NCBI RefSeq assembly: GCF_902859875.1
Contig: NZ_CADIKF010000012.1
Span: forward strand, 1-64,000
DNA: 64,000 nucleotides
From: Paraburkholderia solisilvae
Lineage (GTDB): Bacteria; Pseudomonadota; Gammaproteobacteria; Burkholderiales; Burkholderiaceae
Direction: 5' to 3'
Within the stretch, counting starts at the first letter, position 1. Every line of letters starts with the position of its first letter. The notes beneath the pieces were generated by a model that saw only the letters and a program-made list of their open reading frames with translations, ran no database searches and was not told the origin of the DNA. Both the position numbers and the translations under genes were made by a program. Below, in pieces: positions 34,727 to 43,056 of the stretch.

Positions 34727-34749
34727 GCAAGGTGCTCGCTATTCCTTGC
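34727..34749. promoter_or_regulatory. Lrp-cassette operator dyad, copy 1
   Basis: GCAAGG-N11-CCTTGC lies between divergent lysE and lrp, 33 nt before the lrp ATG. The same dyad at the same distance occurs at 61301-61323 and, in a fossil cassette, at 42124-42146. Autoregulation by the adjacent Lrp-type protein is inferred. Confidence 0.65.
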
Positions 34750-34782
34750 ACGAAAGTGATCATCTGAGCTAGCATCTTCCAC

Positions 34783-35235
34783 ATGGATGAAACTGACCTA
34801 AAAATTCTTGCCGAACTGCAGCGTGATGGACGACTAACCGTCACGGAATTGGGTGATCGCATAGGGTTGAGCCTTTCCCCCTGTCATCGGCGCGTTCGGG
34901 CATTGGAGCAAGCAGGCGTAATCAGCGGTTATCGCGCCGACATCGACCCTGCGACCGTCGGCTTGAACTTTTCGGCGATTGTGTTTGTGACGCTGCGTGA
35001 AGGTAACAGCAAAAGTGTGAAGTCCTTTGAGTCCGCCCTGCCGGACATCCCGGAGATCATTCGGGCGGAGCGCCTTTTCGGCGACCCTGATTACATGCTG
35101 CACGTTGTTACTCATGATCTGCGTTCGTTCCAAATGCTTTACGACCGGAGCCTGTCGGCTTTGCCTGGCGTACTGAGGTTGACCTCCACTCTCGTGATGA
35201 AAAGCATTCTCCAGAACCGGCCACTCCCGCTATGA
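34783..35235 (+). CDS. Lrp/AsnC-family transcriptional regulator (cassette copy 1)
   Basis: The 150-residue regulator starts MDETDLKILAELQRDGRLTV with a winged helix (ELGDRIGLSLSPCHRRVRAL) and a RAM effector domain (AERLFGDPDYMLHVVTHDLR). It differs from the copy at 61357-61809 at about 15 of 150 positions (about 90% identical). It is divergent from lysE copy 1, the classic layout in which the regulator controls an amino-acid exporter. Its own frame is intact even though the exporter is broken. The ligand is probably an amino acid. Confidence 0.92.
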   Translation: MDETDLKILAELQRDGRLTVTELGDRIGLSLSPCHRRVRALEQAGVISGYRADIDPATVGLNFSAIVFVTLREGNSKSVKSFESALPDIPEIIRAERLFGDPDYMLHVVTHDLRSFQMLYDRSLSALPGVLRLTSTLVMKSILQNRPLPL

Positions 35236-35363
35236 ATGCCTACAGCAAGCTCGCTTCGCTCTGACACCGCATCCCTCTTTGTCGCCGCAGCATCTTTCAA
35301 GCCTTTGCCAAACGCTCCGATTGGGACATGATTTCATCTGTCGCACGAGGCAGCACGCCAAGG

Positions 35364-37085
35364 CTAGCTACTGAACCGGGCACGTTGCACGATGGCGGCA
35401 GCCTGAGACTTCCTGACAGCCGCTCCCATCGACCCGAACATCACTCCCCGATTTCCCGGCGGGCAGCTCAGGCGCGTCGCCATGAATACATCGACTACCT
35501 CGCTGGCCGAGTGGCGCAGCAGTTCCGCGCCCTGCACCGCACGTGCGATAGCTTCGGTAGCCGCGCGCGCAAGAAATTCGTCCTCCAGCATGCGATCCAG
35601 CAGAGGCCACATCGAGTCGACGAAGCTGTCGAAACCGGCGTGCTGACCGCGAACATCCTGAAGTTCGGCAATGAGTGCCTCCCGGCAGCCTGAGTTTTTC
35701 AGCATCGTTCGGCGCACGTCCATGCACATCATGTTGGCCGTGCCCTCCCAGACGCTGTTCAAGGGCGCTTCACGATAGAGTCGCGCCATCGGGTTTTCTT
35801 CGATGAAGCCGTTGCCCCCGTGGCATTGAAGCGCCTCGTACGCGACTGCTGGTGCCCGCGAACAATTGAAGAACTTCGCCATCGGCGTCGCGACGCGAGC
35901 GAACGACTTCTGCTGTTCGTCTGTAGCGATATGATCGGTAGCCCTGGCAACGCGAAGGGCGAGGTGGGTTGCGGCTTCGACTTCGACTGCCATGTCGGCA
36001 AGAACGTTGATCATCATCGGGCGGTCGGCGAGTCGCGAGCCGAAGCCGTCGCGCGTGCCGGCATGATTGAGCGCCAACCCGAGTGCTTGCCGCATGAGAC
36101 CGGCCGAACCTACCGCAAAGTCCAATCGGGTCAGGTGTGCATGGGAAAGGACTTCACGTATGCCACCGCCCTCGGCGCCCACGCGGATCGCCAATGTGCC
36201 GCTGAATTCGACTTCGCTCGACGCGTTCGACCTGTTACCGCACTTGTCCTTCAGCCGCTGCAGGAAGAACCGGTTATAGGTGCCGTCAGGCAACGTCCGT
36301 GGCAGAAAGAAACAGGTCACTTCGTTCGCGACTTTTGCCAGTGTGAAGAATCCGTCGGATTGAGGCACCGAGCAAAACCACTTGTGACCCGTGAGTTCGT
36401 ACCAGTGCGCGATCTCGCCGTGGTAGCCCGCGCAATGCGAGTACACGGCAGACGTCTGCGTTTCTCGCAGGTCGGATCCCCCCTGCTTCTCGGTCATTGC
36501 GTAGCCGACGACGACTGAAGATTTGCGCGCCACTTCGCGCCGGCTGAATTCGTAGACCGTTCCGCAGGCCTTTTCCGCCCAGATTTTCAACGCAGGCTCC
36601 GCCATGAAGCCTGCGTACGACGCGTAGGCCATGCCGGTCGGACAGGCCGTACCCTGCTCAACCTGATTCCACAGATATGAGAGTACCGCGCGAGCGAAAT
36701 GAGGCTGCTGTTCCTTTGTAGTCCAGGCGAGAGACGGAACTTCGTGACGCCACGCAAGTGACATCAGTTCATGCCAGGCGGGATGAAACTCGACCCAGTC
36801 AATTCGATTGCCGTATCGGTCGTGCGTCCTGAGTTCCGGCACGTGACGGTTGGCAAGCCGCGCTATCTCCTGAACAGCCTCATCGCCCGCAAGCTTGCCA
36901 AGCGCCGCGCATCGTGCAGCCGCCCAGGGCGCTTCGCGTGCGACGGCCGTCCTCAGAACCACGTCGCCGTCGAACGCGTTAAAGCAGGTGGCCGGCGCTG
37001 CCTGGTTCGTCACAACGTGGGTGGAATAGCGTCCGACTGCGCCGCAAACAGCCCCGAGCGGTCGATCGGTGCGAGGTGCGTTCAT
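35364..37085 (-). CDS. Acyl-CoA dehydrogenase, AidB-like
   Basis: This FAD enzyme has 573 residues, longer than usual acyl-CoA dehydrogenases (about 390) and in the AidB range (about 540). Motifs: YAMTEKQGGSDLRETQTSA, TGHKWFCSVPQSDGFFTLAK (adenine/flavin site), and ALQCHGGNGFIEENPMARLY near the end, with VWEGTANMM. AidB-like proteins act on acyl-CoAs or protect DNA; the operon favours an acyl-CoA substrate. It is the third gene of the operon, 9 nt after the CoA-ligase gene. Confidence 0.88.
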   Translation of the reverse strand: MNAPRTDRPLGAVCGAVGRYSTHVVTNQAAPATCFNAFDGDVVLRTAVAREAPWAAARCAALGKLAGDEAVQEIARLANRHVPELRTHDRYGNRIDWVEFHPAWHELMSLAWRHEVPSLAWTTKEQQPHFARAVLSYLWNQVEQGTACPTGMAYASYAGFMAEPALKIWAEKACGTVYEFSRREVARKSSVVVGYAMTEKQGGSDLRETQTSAVYSHCAGYHGEIAHWYELTGHKWFCSVPQSDGFFTLAKVANEVTCFFLPRTLPDGTYNRFFLQRLKDKCGNRSNASSEVEFSGTLAIRVGAEGGGIREVLSHAHLTRLDFAVGSAGLMRQALGLALNHAGTRDGFGSRLADRPMMINVLADMAVEVEAATHLALRVARATDHIATDEQQKSFARVATPMAKFFNCSRAPAVAYEALQCHGGNGFIEENPMARLYREAPLNSVWEGTANMMCMDVRRTMLKNSGCREALIAELQDVRGQHAGFDSFVDSMWPLLDRMLEDEFLARAATEAIARAVQGAELLRHSASEVVDVFMATRLSCPPGNRGVMFGSMGAAVRKSQAAAIVQRARFSS

Positions 37086-37094
37086 ACGTGCCTC

Positions 37095-39044
37095 CTAGTC
37101 AGGGTAATGCGTCTCGTCGAACAACGATTCCCCCTTGATCCACCTCTGCTGCATCAGGCGTTCGATCTCGGAGATGACCGCCGGATCTTCGATGGTTGCC
37201 GGTATTGGAGCGGGCTTGCCATCGACTATATAAAGCAATGACCGTCTGAGAATTTTTCCTGAGCGGGTTTTGGGCAAACGTCCTACGACGAAGGCAAGTC
37301 GCAACGCAATGACTGCACCGAGCTGCTCGCGCACAGTCTGCACGACCTGCGTTTCGACTTCCAGAGGAGCGACATCGCTGCGGTCCTTCAGTACCACAAA
37401 GACCACGGGGACCTGGCCTTTGAGTGGGTCCGACATGCCGACAACTGCACACTCGGCTACCGGTGCAAGCCGCGCGACGATTTCTTCGATGGCGCCAGTC
37501 GAGAAGCGGTGCCCGGCTACGTTGATGACATCGTCCGTGCGTCCCATCACGTGGAGAAAACCGTTGACGTCGATATATCCGGCGTCTCCGGTGTCATACC
37601 AGCCCGGAAAGCGCTGGAAATATGAACTCTCGTAGCGCGCGTGTGCATTCCAGATGGTAGTCATGGCGCCCGGTGGCAACGGTAGGGCGCATACGATATT
37701 GCCGGTGATTCCGTTTTGAACTTCGTTACCCTGATCGTCGACACAACGCACGTCCCATCCAGGCATTGCGCGACCCGCCGATCCCCGACATCTCTCGCTT
37801 ACCGCTCGGTCCTCCGCCGTCGATGCGGCGATAGGCCACCCCGCTTCGGTCTGCCACCAGTTATCCAGCACCGGCACGCCAAGCAGATTCTCTGCCCAAT
37901 TCATCGTCGAGGTATCGCAGCGCTCGCCCGCAACAAAGACCGTTCGCAAACTCTTTATGTCGTGATGCCAGATCCGGCTTCCGAGGATGGGCTCATAGAG
38001 GAGCAAGCCTGCCGGATCCTCCTTCCTGATTGCGCGTAACGCGGTTGGTGCCGCGAACAGGACGTTCACCCGGTGTTGCTCAATGACGCGCCAGAAGGAA
38101 GCAGAATCGGGTGTGCCGACTGGCTTGCCCTCGTACAACACCGTAGTACATCCGTTGAGCAGCGGTCCATATGCGATGAAAGAATGGCCGAGGACCCACC
38201 CAATGTCCGCAGCTGCCCAGAACACGTCCCCGGGCGGGCAGCGATAGATGTTGTTCATCGACCATAGAAGCGCCGTCATATACCCACCCGTATCCCGCAC
38301 GATGCCTTTTGGCTCACCAGTTGTACCCGATGTGTGAAGGATATAGAGCGGGTGGGACGAAGGAACCGGGACAGGGCTGACGGGATGCGACTCGCGCATC
38401 GCACGGTCCCATTCAACGTCCCCAGGTACCAGCGTTATAGATGCGCCTTCGCGCCGATAAACAATGGCTGGTCCGGTCCACATCGAGAGCTGGATCGCCT
38501 CGTCTACCGTCTCCTTGTAGTCAATGCGCCGGCTGCCTTCGAACCCGTTCGACGCCGTTACGATTGCCTTGGGTAAGGTATCCATAATGCGGGTTGCAAG
38601 CTCTTTCGCGGCAAATCCGCCGAAGACCACGCAATGCGTTGCGCCAATCCGTGCGCAAGCCAGCATCGCAATGATCGCTTGCGGAATGACGGGCATATAG
38701 ATAACGACAACATCACCGAATCCCACTCCGTTCCTTTGCAGTACGCCTGCGAATCTGGCAACCTGGTCGGTAAGGATAGCGAAGGTCATAGTCTGTGCGA
38801 CGGCCCCCGTTACCGGACTCTCAAAGGCGATGGCAACCTGCTCGCCGCGACCACTCTCAACATGCCGGTCGAGGCAGTTATAGCTCGCGTTGGTGATAGC
38901 GCCATCGAACCAGGCGAAGCGTCGACCCGGGCGCTCTGCGAGCACGTTGTCCCATTTCTCCATCCAGTTCACATGCCGCGCCGCAATCGCCCAAAAGACT
39001 GCAGGGCTGGACTTCCACTCGTCACGTACTTCGGTGTAGTTCAT
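37095..39044 (-). CDS. Acyl-CoA synthetase, propionate-CoA ligase (PrpE)-like
   Basis: This adenylate-forming enzyme makes an acyl-CoA from a short carboxylic acid, ATP and CoA. The 649 residues show the AMP-binding motif YILHTSGTTGEPKGI (about 234-248), WWQTEAGWPIAAS, the YDTGDAGYID hinge and the acetyl-transferable lysine in TRSGKILRR (Lys597). The overall length and the start (ACS_N-like FWAIAARHVNWMEKWD) match acetyl/propionyl-CoA synthetases. It lies 40 nt downstream of the flavoprotein gene and 9 nt before the dehydrogenase gene, so the three form an operon. The acid it activates is unknown. Confidence 0.9.
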   Translation of the reverse strand: MNYTEVRDEWKSSPAVFWAIAARHVNWMEKWDNVLAERPGRRFAWFDGAITNASYNCLDRHVESGRGEQVAIAFESPVTGAVAQTMTFAILTDQVARFAGVLQRNGVGFGDVVVIYMPVIPQAIIAMLACARIGATHCVVFGGFAAKELATRIMDTLPKAIVTASNGFEGSRRIDYKETVDEAIQLSMWTGPAIVYRREGASITLVPGDVEWDRAMRESHPVSPVPVPSSHPLYILHTSGTTGEPKGIVRDTGGYMTALLWSMNNIYRCPPGDVFWAAADIGWVLGHSFIAYGPLLNGCTTVLYEGKPVGTPDSASFWRVIEQHRVNVLFAAPTALRAIRKEDPAGLLLYEPILGSRIWHHDIKSLRTVFVAGERCDTSTMNWAENLLGVPVLDNWWQTEAGWPIAASTAEDRAVSERCRGSAGRAMPGWDVRCVDDQGNEVQNGITGNIVCALPLPPGAMTTIWNAHARYESSYFQRFPGWYDTGDAGYIDVNGFLHVMGRTDDVINVAGHRFSTGAIEEIVARLAPVAECAVVGMSDPLKGQVPVVFVVLKDRSDVAPLEVETQVVQTVREQLGAVIALRLAFVVGRLPKTRSGKILRRSLLYIVDGKPAPIPATIEDPAVISEIERLMQQRWIKGESLFDETHYPD

Positions 39045-39084
39045 GGCGTTTCCTCAACAGTTGACTCGTTCTAACGAGCACGCT

Positions 39085-40659
39085 TTAAAACGTTCCAGCT
39101 CTTTTTGACGGCAATTCGGGGAGGTTGACTATGGCAGCTGCACCAGGCATCGTGCATCCCTGAGAGCAGCATTTGCCGGGCAAGGTATTTCGTGTGATTG
39201 CGCGATCTGGATCATCGGTCAGCCCGCGGTTCAGGAGGCGTTCCACAAGCTGCACTTTCGAGCCGACAGGGTAGTTGCGGTAGATCTCACGCTTCATCGC
39301 TTCAGGCGAGCCGCCCCCATGGAGGCTGATTACCGAATACCAGCCGCCCTGATAGGAGGCCGTCAGATCCTCGATGAATCGTGCCGTCTCGATCCTCTTG
39401 TCATATGGGATGTTGGCGTTCGCGCGCAGGACATCCTGCAACGTCGCCTGCGTTTGCGGGTTGTGGTCTTCGTCGGGGCCGGGTAACGCAACGATGAGAC
39501 CACCCGAGACGTAGTGCGCGATCCTGTGCATGTCGTAAATCTGTGTCGCAAGCAAAAGCTTGCCGATGTTGGCGAATACAGGGTCGGGGACAAAGCTGTT
39601 CGCAGCCTTGTCCAGCGTTGCATAAACGGACGCCGCCACACCGCACGCGTAAAAACCTTCCGTAATCTTGATCAGTTCAACCATCTGATCGCGCAGGTGG
39701 TGTTCTTCCGCAGGGTCGAAACCGTTCGCTTCGCACATTAGGGCCCCGGCTCCGATCAGCAGGTCACCGAAGCCGGCCCGGGCACCAATACAACTATGCC
39801 GGTGATGCGTCGCGTAGTTGTAGGTCATGTGGCCGCTGTGCTCCCAATCGCCAGCGTAGAACACGCGGTCCCACGGAACGAATACGTCCTGGAACACAAC
39901 CACACCCGTTGATTGGCCATATTTGTTTGAGAACAGCGCTGCTTTCTCCCCAGGCCTGCCGGCAGGGCGAGCGATGATCGTGACACCGTCAGCATCGACT
40001 GGAACTGCGCAGCAGATGGCAAAATCGGCTTCTTCCCGGCTCATGTTGCGACATGGCATGACCAGGAACTCATGCATGTACGGCGCACCGGTGACAATGG
40101 CTTTCGTACCCGAGATACTAATGCCCTTGCTGTCGCGATGTGTGATGTGAACATAGGCGTCGGGGTTACGCTGCTGATGCGGCCTCTTGCTTCGATCGCC
40201 CTTCGCGTCCGTCATCGCGACACCTAGCGTGAGATCGCGGTCCTGCACGTCGTGCAGATACGCGGTAAAACGATCGAGATGCTCCGTTTTACCCTTTGCG
40301 TCGTCGAGCCGGGCCGATACCTGATGAATCGCGTTGAGCGCATCGTGCGTCAGATAGCGTTGTGCGCACCCGGTTTCCTGACAGACAAGACGCACGGCTT
40401 TGAGCTTGTTGAGGAGGTCGCCGCTGCTGGTGTTGATGTGCAGAAAGCGGTTGACGACCCTGCCGCTGCTGCCTTGCGTGGCGGTCATGATCGGCGCGTA
40501 CTCCGCACGCAGCGCGTAGTCATACGTCAAGCCAACAGCATTGACGCCCGGCCGGAATGCAGGCTCATCGGCAACCGATATGACGCGTTGGCCGTCGACG
40601 AATATCTTCGGACGGTACTGCCGAAGCGACTCCTTGTAGTCGCCTGAGGACATCAGCAT
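39085..40659 (-). CDS. 4-hydroxyphenylacetate hydroxylase/4-hydroxybutyryl-CoA dehydratase (HpaB/AbfD) family flavoprotein, atypical
   Basis: The 524-residue protein aligns by eye with AbfD of Clostridium aminobutyricum (AMTDAKGDR; HHRHSCIGARAGFGDLLIGA; MVELIKITEGFYACGVAAS) better than with HpaB monooxygenases. Of the four AbfD [4Fe-4S] ligands I recall (Cys99, Cys103, His292, Cys299), only two positions are kept: Cys98 and His286. The others are Tyr102 and Ala293. A dehydratase reaction needing that cluster is therefore unlikely; a flavin isomerase or oxygenase is more plausible. The C-terminus has a CCSQGC motif. The start at 40659 has GGGAG 7 nt before it. It is first in a three-gene operon, downstream of an AraC gene. 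Confidence 0.82.
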   Translation of the reverse strand: MLMSSGDYKESLRQYRPKIFVDGQRVISVADEPAFRPGVNAVGLTYDYALRAEYAPIMTATQGSSGRVVNRFLHINTSSGDLLNKLKAVRLVCQETGCAQRYLTHDALNAIHQVSARLDDAKGKTEHLDRFTAYLHDVQDRDLTLGVAMTDAKGDRSKRPHQQRNPDAYVHITHRDSKGISISGTKAIVTGAPYMHEFLVMPCRNMSREEADFAICCAVPVDADGVTIIARPAGRPGEKAALFSNKYGQSTGVVVFQDVFVPWDRVFYAGDWEHSGHMTYNYATHHRHSCIGARAGFGDLLIGAGALMCEANGFDPAEEHHLRDQMVELIKITEGFYACGVAASVYATLDKAANSFVPDPVFANIGKLLLATQIYDMHRIAHYVSGGLIVALPGPDEDHNPQTQATLQDVLRANANIPYDKRIETARFIEDLTASYQGGWYSVISLHGGGSPEAMKREIYRNYPVGSKVQLVERLLNRGLTDDPDRAITRNTLPGKCCSQGCTMPGAAAIVNLPELPSKRAGTF

Positions 40660-40975
40660 GTGTGGTCTCCCGGAAGTGGGATGAACGGGGAGCGTCGGCA
40701 TTCGCCAGAAGCCGGCACTAACGAAAATGACGCGCAAGCGCAGAGCCGGTCCCGGTCACAGTGGGTGCCGGGTGAGCGAATCACCTGGGTGCTCTGCGAG
40801 ACACTCGTCTCATCTAGAAAACACCCCCATTTGAGGCCTATTCCGGCACGGCGGACCTTAATTGCTTGCAGAAAACGATCACGAAAACTTTGACGAGAGT
40901 GATGTCTGATCGGTATGAATCGACCGCGCGGGACGGGAGGAGAAAATCTGTTTGGAAGACGCGTGGCGAAGTCAC
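40660..40975. other. Upstream region of the HpaB/AbfD-like operon
   Basis: About 315 nt between the AraC stop and the operon start, same strand. AT-rich at 40805-40880, where a promoter and AraC site are expected. I cannot single out a convincing site. No gene is seen. Confidence 0.4.
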
Positions 40976-41980
40976 TCAGATTGCTGGATCATCGTCGCTT
41001 TTTCGTTCAACCTTCAGCCCCGAGGCGCCCGCGCATTTCGGCGAGATGCCGAAGCGCTGCCTGAATACGCGACTGAAATGTGCATGACTTGAGAAGCCAC
41101 ATCGATAGGCGACTTCCTTGATGTGCATCCGCCGTTCGGGGCGCTTTGTCAAAAGCTCCACGGCCAGGTCCAGACGCTGACACAAAACATAGTGCATGAG
41201 CGAATGACCATCGGCGCGAAATAGCCGGTGAAGATGTGCCCCCGAGGTGCCAACGGCAGATGCGACGAGGCTAACGCTCAGTTCGGCGTTGCCGATGTTC
41301 TGAGATATAAACCGTTTCGCGTCAATCAGCGTCGCACGGCTGCTGCGCCGGGCGAAATGTGCGGGTGGTTCGTCGATGAGCATGCTTAAGATATCCAGTA
41401 GATGTTCACCCTGTCGCCGCCGCAACTCGTGACTGGTAGAACCTCTCTGCTGAGCTAGCAAGACGATGGTTGCGCTAATTGCGCGTACGTCAGGCGCCGT
41501 TATGTCCGGGCTGACCAGTCCAAGCCGTCGTTTGTGAAAACCGCGGTTCGCCAGAAGCTTGCGCGGAGCTCTAAGCAAAACTGCCTGCGAGCGCCGATTG
41601 AAATGCTGACTGTGCGGTGTGTCCAGATCGATCAACAGCATCTTTCCCGCGTCGACGTGATGGACCCCGCCATTCGCTTTCACGGTCATGTCGCCTGATG
41701 CGATGACGGAAAGATATAGATATCGCTCGGTGCAATCCGAGTCCGGCTTCACCGACAGGTTGGCGACTTCGAGCAGCACCATATCGATCGACCCGAGGTT
41801 GTATCTCTCGACGATCTCGCCTGCGAAGGATTCATCGGATTCGAACTCGACGAGCACCCAGTCGACCCGCAATGAGCCTTGACGGCGATGACCGCTGGAG
41901 CCTGCATCCGCACGAGTATTGCTCACTTTAGACGACTCAGTTTCCGCGTGCTTCCGGAGAACAGGGAAAAGTCGTTCCAT
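40976..41980 (-). CDS. AraC/XylS-family transcriptional regulator
   Basis: The 334-residue regulator has an AraC-binding-like N-terminal domain (GGVHHVDAGKMLLIDLDTPH) and a C-terminal double helix-turn-helix (LVASAVGTSGAHLHRLFRAD; IKEVAYRCGFSSHAHFSRVF). It is a paralogue of the protein at 30745-31716. It lies directly upstream of the HpaB/AbfD-like operon on the same strand, making it the most likely regulator of that operon. Its start lies only about 30 nt from a fossil lrp-lysE cassette, so its promoter region may derive from that cassette. Confidence 0.9.
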   Translation of the reverse strand: MERLFPVLRKHAETESSKVSNTRADAGSSGHRRQGSLRVDWVLVEFESDESFAGEIVERYNLGSIDMVLLEVANLSVKPDSDCTERYLYLSVIASGDMTVKANGGVHHVDAGKMLLIDLDTPHSQHFNRRSQAVLLRAPRKLLANRGFHKRRLGLVSPDITAPDVRAISATIVLLAQQRGSTSHELRRRQGEHLLDILSMLIDEPPAHFARRSSRATLIDAKRFISQNIGNAELSVSLVASAVGTSGAHLHRLFRADGHSLMHYVLCQRLDLAVELLTKRPERRMHIKEVAYRCGFSSHAHFSRVFRQRFGISPKCAGASGLKVERKSDDDPAI

Positions 41981-42009
41981 CGACAGGCAACACTAAGTGC
42001 TAGCGCCAC

Positions 42010-42275
42010 GTATCGGCAATGAAAACGAGACGACCCCAAAGCCATCAACCCATCGATGGCACAGCTGCAAATCCCGATCGAAATGAGCATCGATGCTCAG
42101 GGAAATAATAAGATGTTACTCACGCAAGGTGTTGCCTATTTCTTGCCCATAAACGATTCTGCGAGCTGATATCTTGCTTATGGATGGGTGGCTAATCATA
42201 AAATCTTGCCAACCAACTGAAATAGCGACGATTACTCGTCACATAGCGTTGGCGCACGAATCTTCGCCGAAGTCC
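42010..42275. pseudogene. Fossil of a third lrp-lysE cassette
   Basis: From about 42010 to 42080 the sequence aligns with the start of lysE copy 1 (shared GAGACG, CATCAA, CACAGC, TCCCGAT, AATGAGC). From 42099 the promoter follows (AGGGAA, TAATA), then the 23-bp dyad and a start codon at 42180, exactly 33 nt after the dyad as in the two intact lrp copies. The next 60-90 nt resemble lrp codons 1-30 with indels (AAAATCTTGCC; ACTCGTCAC), then similarity fades. The lysE ATG position is destroyed. Neither gene can be expressed. Confidence 0.68.
42124..42146. promoter_or_regulatory. Lrp-cassette operator dyad, fossil copy
   Basis: GCAAGG-N11-TCTTGC, identical in arms and spacing to the dyad at 61301-61323. 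It may still bind an Lrp protein and lies 144 nt upstream of the AraC gene at 41980, so it could bring that gene under Lrp control. This last point is inference. Confidence 0.55.
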
Positions 42276-42343
42276 TCATAACAATCGCTTGATGGTCTGA
42301 GGGCAACAACAGTGTGACCGATTCCGTTGACGCATCGTCGCTA

Positions 42344-42553
42344 AACATCCAATCCCGGATGATCAGGGAACTCGATGATGGGTTCCATCCGCTCGAGCGT
42401 GATGTGCTCGAATGCCGAGATCGCGTCCCCGGACCCGATCCGGCTGCCCAGCAAATGATCCACCAGTTCCATTGCATCGTCGGCTTCTCCCTGGTCCGAA
42501 TCGCTCTGGCGTCCACCGACAATTGCCCTCTCAAGCAGCGGCCACTCAAAGAA
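42344..42553 (-). pseudogene. Gene remnant, 70-codon open frame without a start
   Basis: A minus-strand frame between TAG codons reads FFEWPLLERAIVGGRQSDSD and continues through DDAMELVDHLLGSRI to a TAG at 42341. Codon use is coding-like, but the only ATG would leave 43 residues and there is no ribosome site. The same frame continues upstream of the TAG to about 42770. It is probably the decayed end of a lost gene. No family is recognised. Confidence 0.3.
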
Positions 42554-43056
42554 CTATTGACGGGCATATTGGCTTCGCTGCGTTGGCAATAACGCTGAAA
42601 ACTTCCAGGGGTGAATCAGGTACCCCGATGAGCTTCCAGATGTCTCCGAAAGCTCAAGAATCGGACACTCAACATGCCTGTTCGAATGTCTCAAACTGGC
42701 CGAATCCAGAACTTTCTGTAGCCGGACATACTCCTCCAGAGAGCCAGATGCATGAACTGCCCTTCGAGAAGTTCCTTTGACGCTGATTGCAGTGTCGTAA
42801 CAGCTCGCTGACAATGATGCAGGCATGCTATACGCAGATGTCTCAAAGCGCGGATCACACTGCGGCCCACAGGTTGGGCCTGCGGTCGTCAACCGACACA
42901 TCGCGACTGCGGCGCCGTTCACGATGGCGCCCGCTCCATGGATCGGCCGGCAAACTCCACCTGCGCAATGCGTTGCCGGAGGCCGCCACAAACGCTCCCC
43001 GATGCCTCATTGATGCAGAATCGGCGCTAAGGCCACAACGACACGACCTGAATACG

